Of a stretch of 64,000 nucleotides of DNA, positions 33,126-44,020 are shown in pieces (the first letter of the stretch is position 1; every line of letters starts with the position of its first letter). The notes under the pieces were generated by a model, which saw nothing but the letters and a program-made list of their open reading frames with translations, had not been told where the DNA came from and did not search any database. Origin of the DNA: Carettochelys insculpta (Eukaryota > Chordata > Testudines > Carettochelyidae). The position numbers and the translations under genes are program-made. Where the stretch lies: assembly GCF_033958435.1 (NCBI RefSeq), contig NC_134161.1, positions 7,502,001 through 7,566,000 of the forward strand, given 5' to 3'.

Positions 33126-34974
33126 GCAAGGAGAGTTACACTCCAGAATGACCACAGGCGGGCACCAAGGAAGTGCACCCCCAACAGTCTCAGAGAGATG
33201 CAGAGCAACCACCAGCTGGGCGGTGCTGTCCCTGACACCGCAAGCTGGCCCCGGGAAGCAGCTCTTGGCTGCCTGCCACTGCTCTGAGACCTCCCTGCCC
33301 TGACGGCCCCCTGCCCCATCCTTACTCCTGCACCTTCCCATCCCCTGTCCTGAACTTCCCCAGCCTATGCCCACAAGGACTAGAGCAATGCCAGGTAAAT
33401 CTTGTCATTGGTTTCAAAAGCAATATCAAATAAACCTGCAAGTGAACAGTACTTGTGCAGTCGGGTCAGATTTCCAAAGTAATATGAGTGGAATTGTGCA
33501 CCTAAATGTGTATGTAAATCTGGTATTTGCATATGTGTGTTTGCACACATGCAACTGTGTGTGGGCACAAACATGATGTTCGTTTACAAAGCAAGCACCA
33601 GAGTAGTTGCACTTCACTTGGAAAATCTGGCCTGTGATGCAAAGAGGGTGGGAGATCATCGACAAGATCATCAGCTGGTTCATACTACCCAAACTCCACT
33701 GAGACCAGCAGAGGTTCATACCAGCAGAGAATAAACTTGGCCTTGTCTTTAAAGATTTGGTCTGGGAACCCGCTCTGTCCAGTGTCCTGCTGTCTCGTGC
33801 TGCTGTAACAACCGGATGTGCCAGGAAGAAGAATTGGCACATCTGGCACCTTTCTTGTTTCCAGGGCAACAAATACCCCTGGCTGAAAGTGCCATTCTGA
33901 CCTACAAAATCAGCAGCCCTGCTTGGAGGAGCGCAGAGGAGAGTAGGAGAGTCTGACGAGTTGCCTGCAGTAGCAGGGGCTTGTACTGGACGACCCAGGT
34001 GTCCCTCTTGAATCTGTGTGTCCTAGATTCCTAAATGGTCTATGCCTTTGCAGGCTGGAGCAAGGAGTTCTGGCTTATGTTGCTGTGTGGACCATGGAAC
34101 TTGCAGCCAGGCATATGATTCCCATTTCCTGGCTTGGTTTTGTTTTCTTGCCAAGGCCCATGCCACTCCTGGAAGCCCTCAGGGGGCCATTGACTGGGGA
34201 TAATTGATCAATTAAGAGCCTTTCGTAAATGCGCTGAAGATGGATGTAACAAGTGTGTTTTGAAATAGAATGGCTGTGGAAATGCTGAATTTCAATAGGG
34301 CTTCTTGAACAGAATATGCTGGTTCAAGTTCTCTTAACTGATGTCCCTCAGAAAGAGCAGAGCTCTGCCAATTTGCCTCCGCTGAGGAGGAGCCCTTGTC
34401 TGTCTGTCTGTCTGGTAATACTTTATTTTAACATTTGCGAAGACCAAGATCTGTAACAACTTTCAAACAGAACCATTCCAGGTATATCCAGTGCAACAAC
34501 AATTTAATACATTAAACTGAAGGTTTTTCAAAGGCCACACCCCCTTCTCTAGTTGCAGAAGGTCAGAGAAGTCACAGTCGAAGGGCATCAATAGCATTTG
34601 TGGGATAACGCAGAAAGCCAGCAGATTCTGACTCTGTTAGTGCCCTCTAGTTTCAGCATAATGATCTGTGGCCTTCTGAACCACGCAAGGTCAGAAATCA
34701 TGGCCCCAGACCAAGAAAACCTCTTCAGCAGAAAGGTCAGCCAACCAGAACAAGCCATTTCCTTTCTGGTTTAAGGTAAAGAGACAGAGCTCTCCTTGCC
34801 CTGCTTGAAAGTGAATTCAGCGCTCCATGCCACTTCAGCCAATGCCACTGTGCCTTCTAAACTTGGCTTCTTGTTTTCAGAGTCTTTCTGAGAAGCAGGG
34901 ATGGATAAACTGGGTCAGATAGAACAGGAACCTGTCCACGAGGTTTAGCGAAACTTAATGTGAAGCTTTTAAGG
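33126..34974. other. No gene; short (GTCT)n
   Basis: (GTCT)n at about 34399-34413. ORFs on both strands (up to 148 codons, 33426-33872) carry no domain. Otherwise unique. Confidence 0.45.
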
Positions 34975-35160
34975 TCCCAGTTCAGCCATGTACTTCCTCC
35001 TCAGATGACTTTGAGGAAGTCACCTAGGCTCGGATTTTTAAATGTATTTAGGTGAATAACTCCCACATTTACAAGCCTGGTCCTTAACTTCTCTGTGATC
35101 TCAGTTCCTTTAATGTAAAATAGAGAAAAAATCCTATTCTGTCTTATTTGTTTCAATTGT
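34975..35160 (+). repeat. MIR interrupted by a palindromic element
   Basis: The MIR core GACTTTGAGGAAGTCACC stops, a TTTTTAAATGTATTTAGG unit (about 35029-35085) intervenes, and MIR resumes with CCTTAACTTCTCTGTGATC and GTAAAATAGAG. The intervening piece belongs to the family at 19905. Confidence 0.55.
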
Positions 35161-35299
35161 CAGACCTTTGAGGCTGGGGTGACTCATCTTTTCTAATGCC
35201 TTTGGACGGAACCTAGTTTCAATGGAAATTCTTTCTTCAGGTTGGAAAATAATTTGTTTTTGGCAGAAGCTGGCTTCTCCAACCGCCCCCCGCCACCCC

Positions 35300-35330
35300 C
35301 ATATGTGTGTGTGTGTGTGTGTGTGTGTTA
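35300..35330 (+). repeat. (GT)n microsatellite
   Basis: About 13 GT units following a C-rich stretch (CCCCCCGCCACCCCC) just upstream. Confidence 0.9.
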
Positions 35331-35559
35331 GAGAGCTGAAAAAGGCTGACTGAGGCTGATTCTTTCTTTTCCAACACCAGCTTTTCCTTCTGCAGGATTT
35401 AAGCCTATTAAGTCATGTTAGCTTTGAAGGGGTCTGGCTGGGCGTGGAGAGCTATTGGCCAAGCTGCCCATGTGCACTCTCCTAATCGGAAAAATGGGCA
35501 GCTCTCTGTCAAAGTCAAAGCATATTTGCAAGCACTTAAGACACTGTTGAAACACTTGT

Positions 35560-35765
35560 TACTGGTGATGAAGGCCTCAGTTCAAGAAAGCTCTGTAGCA
35601 TCAGCTTAAGTTTAAGCACCTCCCCAAGTCCATCCCTGTTCTGCAAGGCACATAAACATGCGCTTAAGTTTAAGGATGTGCTTTAAGCTCAAGTACCCTT
35701 TGCATGTGCATAAAGATAAGTGCAGTGTGTACTTCAGTGATGCTGAGCTGAATTGTACCCTATTG
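35560..35765. repeat. Ancient palindromic CTTAAGTTTAAG element
   Basis: CAGCTTAAGTTTAAGCACC and GCGCTTAAGTTTAAGGATG repeat the same word in the left and central parts; GCTTTAAGCTCAAG mirrors it. Arms are diverged. Confidence 0.45.
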
Positions 35766-36599
35766 CCTTTTTTCCTTCTGCTCTATGCAGGCGAGAAAGG
35801 AGATGCTCCAATCACACAAGTTTTCTTGTCGGCCTAAGTCATGATACAGGAATTCAGTTCTGCATGCGAGGAATATAAACAAATAAGTCAGATTTTAAAA
35901 TGCTGACTCAACATCAGTGGCTAGGATCCCCTAATGCACCTAAAAAGCTGAATAATTTGGGGCACCTGGACGCTGCTATTACAGATCAGACCACTGGCAC
36001 ATCCAGCCTCACATCCTGCCTCTAAGAGCTGCCAGCCCCAGTTGCGTCGGGAGAAGGGGCAAGGCACTGGACGTCATGCGATTTGTTCCAGAAGCGTTTT
36101 GTGTGATTTGTTGACACCTATTTGTCCCATTACCTTAGCCACACGGCCACTCTTAGGAAATTAGAGATTTGAAGAGATGATCTCTAAATGGCCAGCAGAG
36201 CACAAAGACCCAGCATTGCCCCAGCTTGAAGGCAAGGACCCTGTGATAATGCCCCCATGGTCTGGTACATCAGCAGGGTTTGACTAACAGGGTGTGGTGT
36301 TTTTTGTTCTGTCTTTTTGTTGTTTCTGGTCCCCTGCTTTTCAGGTCTGATCCAGTACCTGTGAAGTGAGTAACTTAGGCCAGAGATGCAATCTCCATCA
36401 CTTGACATCCTCACATTTTTAGAAGTCGCTCCCTCCCGCAATCTACCATTTCACAGCTGGGGAAACTGCATTAACCTGCCTCACAGGGATGTAGTAAGGA
36501 TAACTGAATGGAAGACTGTGAGGTGCCCGGATCCTGTTGTGGTGATGCGGGACAGACAAGTACCTAAAGCCAACAGTGAGCAGAGGTTCATCACTGAGG

Positions 36600-36835
36600 G
36601 CGAGAAGTATGTCCGTGTGTGAGGGAAGGATGAGAAAGAGACGAAGAGAAATTTAGAGCAAATGAGAGTGAGTAGGAGAGAGGTTAGAGAGTAAAAAGAA
36701 AGAGTTACTGTGAACATGTAAGATTAGGGAGGGATTCAAGAGCGAGTGAGGCACCAGAGATGGTGATGTGAGACTGAGTGAGATAGATGAGAGAGAGTGT
36801 GATTAGAGAGAGGGAGATTAGCGTATTGCCACAGA
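36600..36835 (+). repeat. GA-rich low-complexity tract
   Basis: Purine-rich on the plus strand for over 200 bases, with many GAGAGA and GTGAG words and few pyrimidines. No coding meaning. Confidence 0.7.
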
Positions 36836-37814
36836 TTAGCACTTCCTCCTCGTATTATTACTGAAAGGCTAAGTCTCAAACCTACTGTTGCTTCTGGAAA
36901 CCCTCACTCATGTTAGTAAGAGGGGCTGAGGCCCACACACTCCATGGGCTCCTCGGAGCCTCACCTGAATTCTCCGAACCTCGGCCTGTCTGAAAATAAA
37001 TGGACTGGAAACATGGTGAACACCCTCCTTTTTGTGTCTCAGCTCCCGTTTCTCACCGCAGGGATAGTGAGGCCACTGAAGCAGCAACAGGAAAGAGAGA
37101 GTGGGGGAAAAGGCGATCTGAACGGGTCAGGTTTTCATTCCTCTGCCCCAGGTGTTCACCCATCACAGGAATGTTGAACTTCACTGCGGTGGGTCTGAGC
37201 AATATTCCAGTGAGTTCTGCTTCTGGCAGCAGCCAGGTCTGATGCTCTGACTTTAGTGGAAGGTGAATAAAACGCCTGCCCACTGCACAATAGTGGGCAT
37301 GACGAAAGCCAGGTAGGAGGCGGGGAGAGGTCTTTTCCAAACCCCTGGGACAATCAGCTGGTGCTCTGAAGCATGAGATGTGATTGGCCCCCCTCTTAAA
37401 ACTTTTCTCACCACAACTGTGTCTTTCTGGCCTTAACATTCTTCATTTAGTGTTTGATTGTGCTGCTGGGAGTTCCAGGAGACAGCTATGTGCCTGGTTA
37501 ACAGAGAGATTTCCCTGCTTTACATTTACTAGTCATTAACTTCACCCAGTGACCCTAGCGCCCTGCCTTATAGGGCTGCCTGAGAAATGGAGGCCCTGAT
37601 CAGTTTTTACAGCACCCTTCATAATCTTAACAACCTCAGTCAAGCTCCCTCTATCTCTCTCTTGCCTCCTTGTTAACTGTTAAGGAATGTTCTCATTCTG
37701 TGGCTCTGTTGTGCACCACTCATTTTCCCATTGCTCATATTTTTTGGGCTCACGGCACTCTCCCTTTGTCAGCTTGAGAGGCAATATGAGGCTGTTTCAG
37801 GCTCTCAAGAAGCT
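36836..37814. other. No recognisable gene or repeat
   Basis: ORFs up to 128 codons (37053-37439, minus) overlap others and lack domains. Confidence 0.4.
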
Positions 37815-37928
37815 GAAATGTAATGATGGAGCTTCTGATGCATCTGATGAAGCGGGTCTTTGCCCACGAAAGCTTATGCTCCAAAATATCTGTAAGTCTA
37901 TAAGGTGCCACAAGACTTCTTGTTGTTG
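37815..37928 (+). repeat. Penelope-like element 3' tail
   Basis: GCATCTGATGAAGCGGGTC, GCCCACGAAAGCTTATGC, AAAATATCTGTAAGTC and TAAGGTGCCACAAGAC are the tail block on the plus strand. No GIY-YIG frame precedes it. Confidence 0.75.
37844..37871 (+). ncRNA. Hammerhead-ribozyme-like core in PLE tail
   Basis: CUGAUGA (37844-37850), hairpin GCGGG-UCUUUG-CCCAC with one C-A mismatch, then GAAA (37868-37871). The downstream AAGUCUAUAAGGUGCC contains a possible NUH cleavage triplet and weak stem I pairing with the upstream GCAU. Confidence 0.5.
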
Positions 37929-37950
37929 ATGGAGCATCGTGTTCTCTGCC

Positions 37951-37985
37951 TGGGAAGGGGTGGGGGCAGGGGCGGGGGCGGGTGT
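37951..37985 (+). other. Potential G-quadruplex
   Basis: Five G runs of three to five (GGGG, GGGGG, GGGG, GGGGG, GGG) separated by one or two bases. This fits the canonical G3+ N1-7 rule. It lies just after a PLE tail. Confidence 0.7.
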
Positions 37986-38265
37986 TGTGGATAGGGATCA
38001 ACAATGAGCTCAGTCCTGTTGTTATAGGAAGACCCGGTGGGACTCTTCTTTTTAGAGAGGTTGAGAACTCCTGTGGGAAGTGATTGGGCCCAAAGTTTGG
38101 GAAAGTTTGAATCAGGATCTTAAACTTTGCATTCTGTGTCCATTGTCCTGGGGGAGAATGTTTGCTGTAGACAAAGACCACTGACTGTTCTGAAAAGCAA
38201 AATAACTGCTTGGGACCATTTTCTCTTCTGCCTTTTGAAATAGAACCCACCTTCAAAAAGCAGAG

Positions 38266-38372
38266 ATTCAGGAGTTAGTCTTTAAAGTGCTGCATGACGG
38301 CTTTTTTTTGTTTTGACTTCTGTTGGTGTGAGAGACGAGCTCACAAGCTACAGGCAGCAGTTCTGCAGGTCT
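38266..38372 (+). repeat. Penelope-like element 3' tail fragment
   Basis: GTTAGTCTTTAAAGTGC, TTTGTTTTGACTTCTG, GGTGTGAGAGACGAGC and GTTCTGCAGGTCTGTG are the distal part of the tail, colinear with 2494-2620 on the minus strand. The ribozyme-like part is missing. Confidence 0.65.
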
Positions 38373-38869
38373 GTGAAAGGACCACCCTGACTAAATACAA
38401 AAGGGAACAAATAAGGAGCTCCCCAGCTGCAAAAGACCATTCAAGGTGAAGCAGGCAGTTAACGCTTCTACAGTCATAGAAATTGTGTGTTGCAGATAGT
38501 TGTAATGAGCCATAAATCTAATGTCTTTATTAAGTCCATGATTTTTTCCTGTCTAATGGTTATGAATTTAAGCTCCCAGGCTCATCTTTTGAAGGTATTG
38601 TGCAAGTTTCCTTTGAGGATGAGGACAGAGAGGTCAGGTATGGAGTGATTTGGCTCATTACAAGAATTGCTAACCCACTAACCTCTTCTTTTTTTTGGTC
38701 CAACAACTGCAGACGTGTTAACTGGCCATTTCACTTGGAATGGTTCTTTAAGGTATGTGTTAAGTACTTGTGCTTAACTATCTGTTCCACTGACATTTAT
38801 ATTCAAATTCAGAACATTAACACATGGTTTAAATCGTGGTGGGAACTTTCTGAGTCACTATAGGGGCTC

Positions 38870-39112
38870 ATCTGCATACTTGACTCAATCTAATTCTCGA
38901 TCTTCCTCCCCACCCCTCCACTCTCTGATTTGCTCACCTTGATCTTTTTCTGATTTGTCCTCCTTGCTTACTGTTTTTGGTTCTCTGTGTCTTAAATATT
39001 GAGTCTGTTCTGGTCTGGATATGGTCTGAAGAAGTGGGTCTGTCCAACGAAAGCTCACCTAATAAACTATTTTGCTAGTCTTTAAAGTGCTACTTGACAG
39101 CTTCTTGTACTT
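38870..39112 (+). repeat. Penelope-like element 3' tail, longer copy
   Basis: A pyrimidine-rich leader (CTGATTTGCTCACCTTG, GTTTTTGGTTCTCTGTG) precedes the tail hinge GAAGTGGGTCTGTCC and TTAGTCTTTAAAGTGC. The leader corresponds to sequence between the PLE frame and the tail. No frame remains upstream. Confidence 0.75.
39026..39052 (+). ncRNA. Hammerhead-ribozyme-like core in PLE tail
   Basis: CUGAAGA (39026-39032), hairpin GUGGG-UCUGU-CCAAC with one mismatch, then GAAA (39049-39052). Confidence 0.45.
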
Positions 39113-39737
39113 AGCTGTGATGCTGAATGTGTTTCCCAGACCTGCAGAACAGCTCTGTAGCTCTGTTAGCTGGAGAGCCTGCCTCTCTAACCTGAGCTTC
39201 TTAAAGTTATTACCACCTCACCCACCTGTTCTCTCCCTTGGTAGAGGTGTGTTAGCACTTTTCCAGCAAGAATCTCAGTGCCCAGATACCAGGCTTGCTG
39301 GCCTACTTCACCCTTCTGTGTATTATGTTCTCAGCTAGGGACCCCAGCTGTCATCAGAGCCACATTATGTTGGACTCTGTATGGGACAGCTCCTCACCCA
39401 AAGAGTTCATAATTGAAATTGACAAGACAGGCAAAGGAGTACTGTTGTGCCCCTTTTGGAGCTTGGTGTCTGAGGCATCGACAGATTAAACCATTTATGA
39501 GCTCTGTTGCAGAACTGAAACCATCTCTCCTAAGTCCAGTGCCTTCACTGTCATACCCTCCTTCACCTTTAAACTGCAGCACCCCCTCACTGCAAGGTAC
39601 AGGACATGTCACACCTGTTTCATGAACCAACAGAGGCACAATGAAGTGAAGTGACTTAGGTAAGTCACTCAGTCAGTGGCAGAACTGGTACTAAACCCAG
39701 ATTTTCTGGGACCCTGCGTCAGCATTCCTGCTCAAAT
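39113..39737. other. No gene; possible MIR scrap
   Basis: About 39635-39720 (GTGACTTAGGTAAGTCACTC then AGTGGCAGAACTGG) looks like minus-strand MIR. The rest is unique. Confidence 0.4.
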
Positions 39738-39860
39738 TTTCTGTCCGTGGGCAGAATAAATTATTCTATGTGCACCGAGGCATGTGTAGATGTGTACCAC
39801 CAATAGAAACAAATTCTGCCCCCTGTGGGTGCTCCAATCAGCTGGGCAGCACCCGAGTCT
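39738..39860 (+). repeat. GTGGGCAGAATAAATT repeat, copy 1
   Basis: TTTTCTGTCCGTGGGCAG, AATAAATTATTCTATGTGC and CCGAGGCATGTGTAG parallel 54602-54725. A palindromic relative is common in turtle genomes as I recall. Confidence 0.55.
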
Positions 39861-40026
39861 CCCCTGTAAGATGAGCACTGGGGTGGCTGCCCTGCATCTC
39901 AAAGCCAGAGGTCAGACTGCTTCCTTATATCTGCGTGGCACCTGCTGACCCTGGTAAAATCCCCACAATCCTCTGTACACATCTTGTGTGTCAGAGGCCT
40001 GAAAAATGCAGGACATAACTTTGCGA

Positions 40027-40420
40027 TGTCGTGGGGATACTACATGTGTGGATGGGCGTGTGGCTCACAGAGGGCGTGGGGTTCCTGCTGAGGGTCACCT
40101 AGGCGACCAGGTAACACCTCTGTACTGCAGACAAAGTGGGAGGTGGAGCCTGAGGGTTTTGAATGGGAACTGGGAGTTGTAAAGCAGTTAGTCTGGGCTG
40201 GGAGAGAGAGAGAGAAAGACAAAGGAGAAGACAAGGCCCCCTTGGGGCCTCCTCACTCCAGCATGAATTGGAATGGCTGTCTCTGCCTGCTGTATTGACT
40301 CCTCTGTACGATGCTGTGCCCCTGTTGGCGAATAAACCCACTGTTCTTCTGCTGAGTGAGAGTCACTCCTGCCTGTGGATGGGGTGCAGAGCTTGTGGAC
40401 CCCAGAACCCCATTACAACA
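40027..40420 (+). mobile_element. Probable solo LTR of a retroelement
   Basis: A 394-bp unit opens with TGTCGTGGGG, carries the polyadenylation signal AATAAA at 40331-40336 followed by a GT-rich stretch, and ends near CCCCATTACA. No gag, pol or env frame adjoins it and no second LTR was seen, so recombination to a solo LTR is the likeliest history. Exact ends and target duplication are not resolved. It could belong to an ERV or a Gypsy-type element. Confidence 0.5.
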
Positions 40421-40609
40421 GTGCTGTCTGAATGAGAGATGCTGGGATGCTAATGATGTGGGATCTGTTTCTTTAATGTAAGTGGTGTTTTTTATATCCC
40501 CCTGCAGCTGGGTGATTGTGCCTTTTGTCATGTGAATAATCTGCAATAACAAAACTGAAAGAGAACAGGACTTGCAGGGAAAAGACTGAGCATGAAGCAC
40601 CCATGAAAG

Positions 40610-40870
40610 TTAATTGAGACGAGCATTCACAATAACAGAGAGTGTTGTGTGATGAGAAGTTGCCTGGATTGGCAGTCCGGACTCCTGTGTTCTCTCCCCA
40701 GATTCATCAAAAACTTGCTGCTTGACCTCGGATGAATCAATTAACCTCTCTATGCCTCAGTTTGCCCATGTGTGAAATAGGAATAACGATTGCTTTCTCT
40801 CACCCATCTGTTTTGTGCGGCTTGATTAACCGAGGCTTGTGAAATGCTTTGTATGCAGCAAGCTAGAGTC
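40610..40870 (+). repeat. MIR/CORE-SINE
   Basis: GCTGCTTGACCTCGGATG, CTCTATGCCTCAGTTTGCCC, GTGTGAAATAGGAATAACG and CTTGTGAAATGCTTTGTATG are the MIR core and tail. Confidence 0.7.
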
Positions 40871-41192
40871 TGAGTCCTCCATCTTCTCCAGCTGTTTTGG
40901 GCCATTCTGGCCTTGCAATGCAGCTGGAAAGGTAGTTTAACACATTTGTTCATGCTCCCTCGGGATAAAAGGAGTATGGTGTTTGGCTGGGAGCCGGGGT
41001 CAGGAGTAATCCTGGGAGAAAGGAGGTATGGCTGAGACATTCCCAATCCCCAGCTTTTCCCAAATGAGCCCCTCTGGCTGTGGGCAGTCAGGTATAATTG
41101 AAAGCAGTGCTGAAGCTGCCATAAGGTTTATCCCCACAAAGGAAGGTGTGATTGTGGAGTGGGGGCACATAGCCCCATGGGTGAGAGTAACA
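40871..41192. other. No recognisable gene or repeat
   Basis: Nothing supported. Confidence 0.4.
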
Positions 41193-41502
41193 CAGGTTGA
41201 ACTTCTCAAGCCTGGTACCCTCGGGACCTGACCCATGCCAAAAACCAGAGAATTTGCCAGACCACAGGAGGTCAACACTGTCTTGTACATTACCATCACT
41301 CCCAGTGCTTACTGGGCTCTTAGAAGACATGTTGGGGTAAATTGGAGCTTAATAACAGCACAGAACACTGACAGCCAGAACTGGTGGGTGTAAACAAACT
41401 TTATGAAACTGCGGGAAACTTGACCACACCCGTGATAAGTGGTCATGCCATATTACGGATGTTGCTGGATGAGAGACTTCTGGACTTGAGAGATTCAACT
41501 TG
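41193..41502. repeat. Tc1/mariner-like MITE, copy 1
   Basis: The left end CAGGTTGAACTTCTC and the reverse complement of the right end, CAAGTTGAATCTCTC, are inverted repeats. TA follows the right end and CA precedes the left. The interior aligns along its length with 57111-57427 (for example AACAGCACAGAACACTGACA). Confidence 0.75.
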
Positions 41503-42309
41503 TAGTAAAAATGTAGCAGCACAGACTTCAGTCTGCAATAGTGACCTGAGTGTGCGGCCATGGTCATTGGTGGGCTTATACCATGTCAGGGACTCATGCT
41601 GCTGCCCACATTGTCGTGTCTACCCTGCTTGATTAAAGCTAGCATGGGTGTGCCTCCAGATGGTACAATCGTACGTTCATGTGCTGTATACAGATAGGCT
41701 AAATTACAGAAAGAGTTGGACCAGCTCTGGGACTGGGAGAAACACATAAAGTGTGGTAGAACTGCCTTTTGTTCCTGGACATCTCCTTAGCTGTGCGTGT
41801 TGGCTGGAGATGAGATGCTAGCCCATAGAGCAGGCTGTCTTTTGGCCTGAATTCCCTCACCACCTAATGGTCCCCACAAATCGTGCATCAGTAATTACTC
41901 CTCTTCCAAACTGGCTCCTCCCGCTTAGCACTGGCCCCTCCCACTTTGTCCAGTTCAAGATTTGGCTGCAGACCTCGTCATTAACATATTTCTGATGTCA
42001 AGCTGGGACAGGTTATTTTATTGTGCTTATTTTTGTTCTTGACAGTGTCATTACCTCCTCTGCCCATCCCCCACTTCACACAGTTGGAAAAGACCCAGCA
42101 TGAAGGTAGAAAAGGCTGCATGGCTTTGTGTGCCACAGGATTCATTTATTTTAATAAAAGAGTCAAATTTCCATCATTATATTTCCATCTACAAACCATC
42201 AATATTTCATGGCCATCACATAGCCCAGGGCAGCCGGGAGGGAAGCTCCCTCACTCTGAGGTTCTCTTCGTTAAAAGTTCACTGTAGAAAATTTGATGCT
42301 TAATAAATT
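41503..42309. other. No recognisable gene or repeat
   Basis: Unique sequence; an AT-rich part at 42120-42220 may be part of the next candidate element. Confidence 0.35.
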
Positions 42310-42560
42310 GGAGCCTTCTCTGCTTTAAATCATTTTTACAGCGATTGCTGAAGAAAATATAATTATTACAAACTGGTCATTTGTTACCCAGAAATCTCAT
42401 TAAAATGATTCCATGCTGGAAAGATGGAGGGAGGGGTAGGAAGAAGAGCTAGTTACTCGACTGAGGGGTAGGCAAGACAGGAGCGAAGCTCTTAATTACA
42501 GATTGATTGTTCCTGGTGATTGAATGTGGAATATAATCAGCCCGTCATCTCCAGCGGGGT
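42310..42560. other. Candidate conserved non-coding element
   Basis: AT-rich and free of recognised repeats, with CTTAATTACAG, GATTGATTG, TATAATTATTAC and CATTAAAATGATTCC. Such dense homeobox-type sites are typical of conserved developmental enhancers, but conservation is not shown here. Confidence 0.3.
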
Positions 42561-43072
42561 GGGAGGAGAGCTGCAGGTACCTTTCCGATCCCCTTTCGTC
42601 CTCCTCAACCCAAGGCTCGTGTGCCTTGTTAGTCACATGAGAGGCCCAGGGGGAGGAAGGCAGCACCCGACAGAGTTCTCAGAACCATAGGTAAATGAGG
42701 GAATGGCTGGGTCAATAATATAACAAGAAGGGGCCTGATTCTCCCCCACCCCCAATTTTACACGGACTTAACTCTGTTGGCTGGGGTGCAACGGTTGCTA
42801 ATTGACACCATTCTAAATGAGGGGAGAAGGTGGGGCTGTGGTAGCCCTCAGTGGGATGCCTGTCTGAATGACTTTAAGACACTCCGGTTTTTGCGGAATC
42901 TTGATGAGTCTTTAGCTTCTTTACTGAATGAGAGTTCCTATAAGGAGCTGCTCCAGAGAGGAAACAGTTGCTGGAGATCAGGGACAAGGTTCACTCTGAT
43001 TTCAACAAGCCTGCGCCCTTTCACCCCAGCAAAGGCAGGGAACGTAGAAGAGGACAGATGGCCCTGTAACTG
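42561..43072. other. No gene; one palindromic-family scrap
   Basis: GGGCCTGATTCTCCC near 42732 and TTACACGGACTTAACTC resemble the GGGCCAGAT family. A 98-codon ORF (42777-43073) lacks domains. Confidence 0.35.
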
Positions 43073-43073
43073 A

Positions 43074-43366
43074 GGCTGTGTCCATACTGCAGTGAGGGTG
43101 TGGCTGTAGCATATGTATACGCACCCGTCCGCAACGTAGCTGAAATCGACATCGTTGGGTTGGCTTACCACAGTCTCTTCCCAGTGGTAAGACCATAGCT
43201 GATGTGCTCTGGTCCACTCTGCCTACTCTTCTTGTTTTGATGTAGTACCAGAACTGATGGGAGAGTGCTCAGCAGTCAGCTGATCACATCTATAAGAGAA
43301 AGGAAAAACTGATCCCTGCTCAATCGATCACAGCCCATCGATATGGCGGGGCGTGAAGACATGCCC
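43074..43366. repeat. Non-autonomous DNA transposon (GGCNRTGTCYWCAC ends)
   Basis: The left end GGCTGTGTCCATACTGC and the reverse complement of the right end, GGGCATGTCTTCACGCC, are degenerate inverted repeats. AACGTAGCTGAAATCGACAT and CATCGATATGG inside are typical of turtle MITEs with many CpG-derived motifs. TGA precedes it, but no match follows. Confidence 0.55.
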
Positions 43367-43649
43367 TCAATTTAGCTACCTCAGGTGCTGATGACAGAGA
43401 CTTTGGGTACATGCTTGGGAGGCAAGCCCAGGCTGCACTGCATATTGGTGCCATCATTTCCCCGCTTTTGCAACCCATGCTTGTCACTGCCTTGTATGTC
43501 TGGGACAATCACAGTCATGTAATAGCAGGGAACATAGCCACTAAGGGAATGGCCTTTGACTTAGGCTTACATCTACAAACCCCAGAAGATCAAACCACTT
43601 TGGGGTTCAATTTTGTGTATCTCATATGGTCATGAAAAATCAACCTCTC

Positions 43650-43860
43650 AGGCTTACAGTCGACCCCTTTATGGCTCACAAGACACGAGGACTAAGGGAG
43701 GTCGACAGGAGAAGCTCTCCCATTGACCTTCCCCAGTAGAGATGGCCAAGATAGCTGAGCACAGATATGTCAATTCTAGCTACACAATTGCCATAGCTAA
43801 AACTGTGTATCTGTGGTCAACTGACTTTGTTTAATGTAAACTAGGTAGGCATCCTTCAGT
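43650..43860. repeat. Related DNA transposon relic
   Basis: GGAGGTCGACAGGAG, AAGCTCTCCCATTGACC and CTACACAATTGCCATAGC are GTCGAC-type blocks in the style of the previous element. Ends were not resolved. Confidence 0.4.
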
Positions 43861-43884
43861 CTGCATAGACTATGGATCCTTAGA

Positions 43885-44020
43885 AATACAGGGTTAATTC
43901 CCAGTTCTGCCACTCTGTTTGGGATAGGGACTATTACCTACTTTCTGTATCTGTAGCACCAAGCACAATGGGGAGCTGAATTTGTGTGCAGCCTCTAGGT
44001 ACCACTGCAAAACAAATACC
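43885..44020 (+). repeat. CORE-SINE 3' half
   Basis: AATTCCCAGTTCTGCCAC, GGATAGGGACTATTACC, AGCACCAAGCACAATGGGG and GCCTCTAGGTACCACTG give the core-to-tail order. The tRNA head is missing. Confidence 0.65.

Noticed and set aside
36600..36835. Regulatory GAGA element
   Set aside because: Looks like simple purine-rich low complexity; no defined site spacing.
40027..40420. Host gene's last exon with polyA signal
   Set aside because: AATAAA sits in an LTR-like unit; no upstream coding exon or acceptor site supports a gene.
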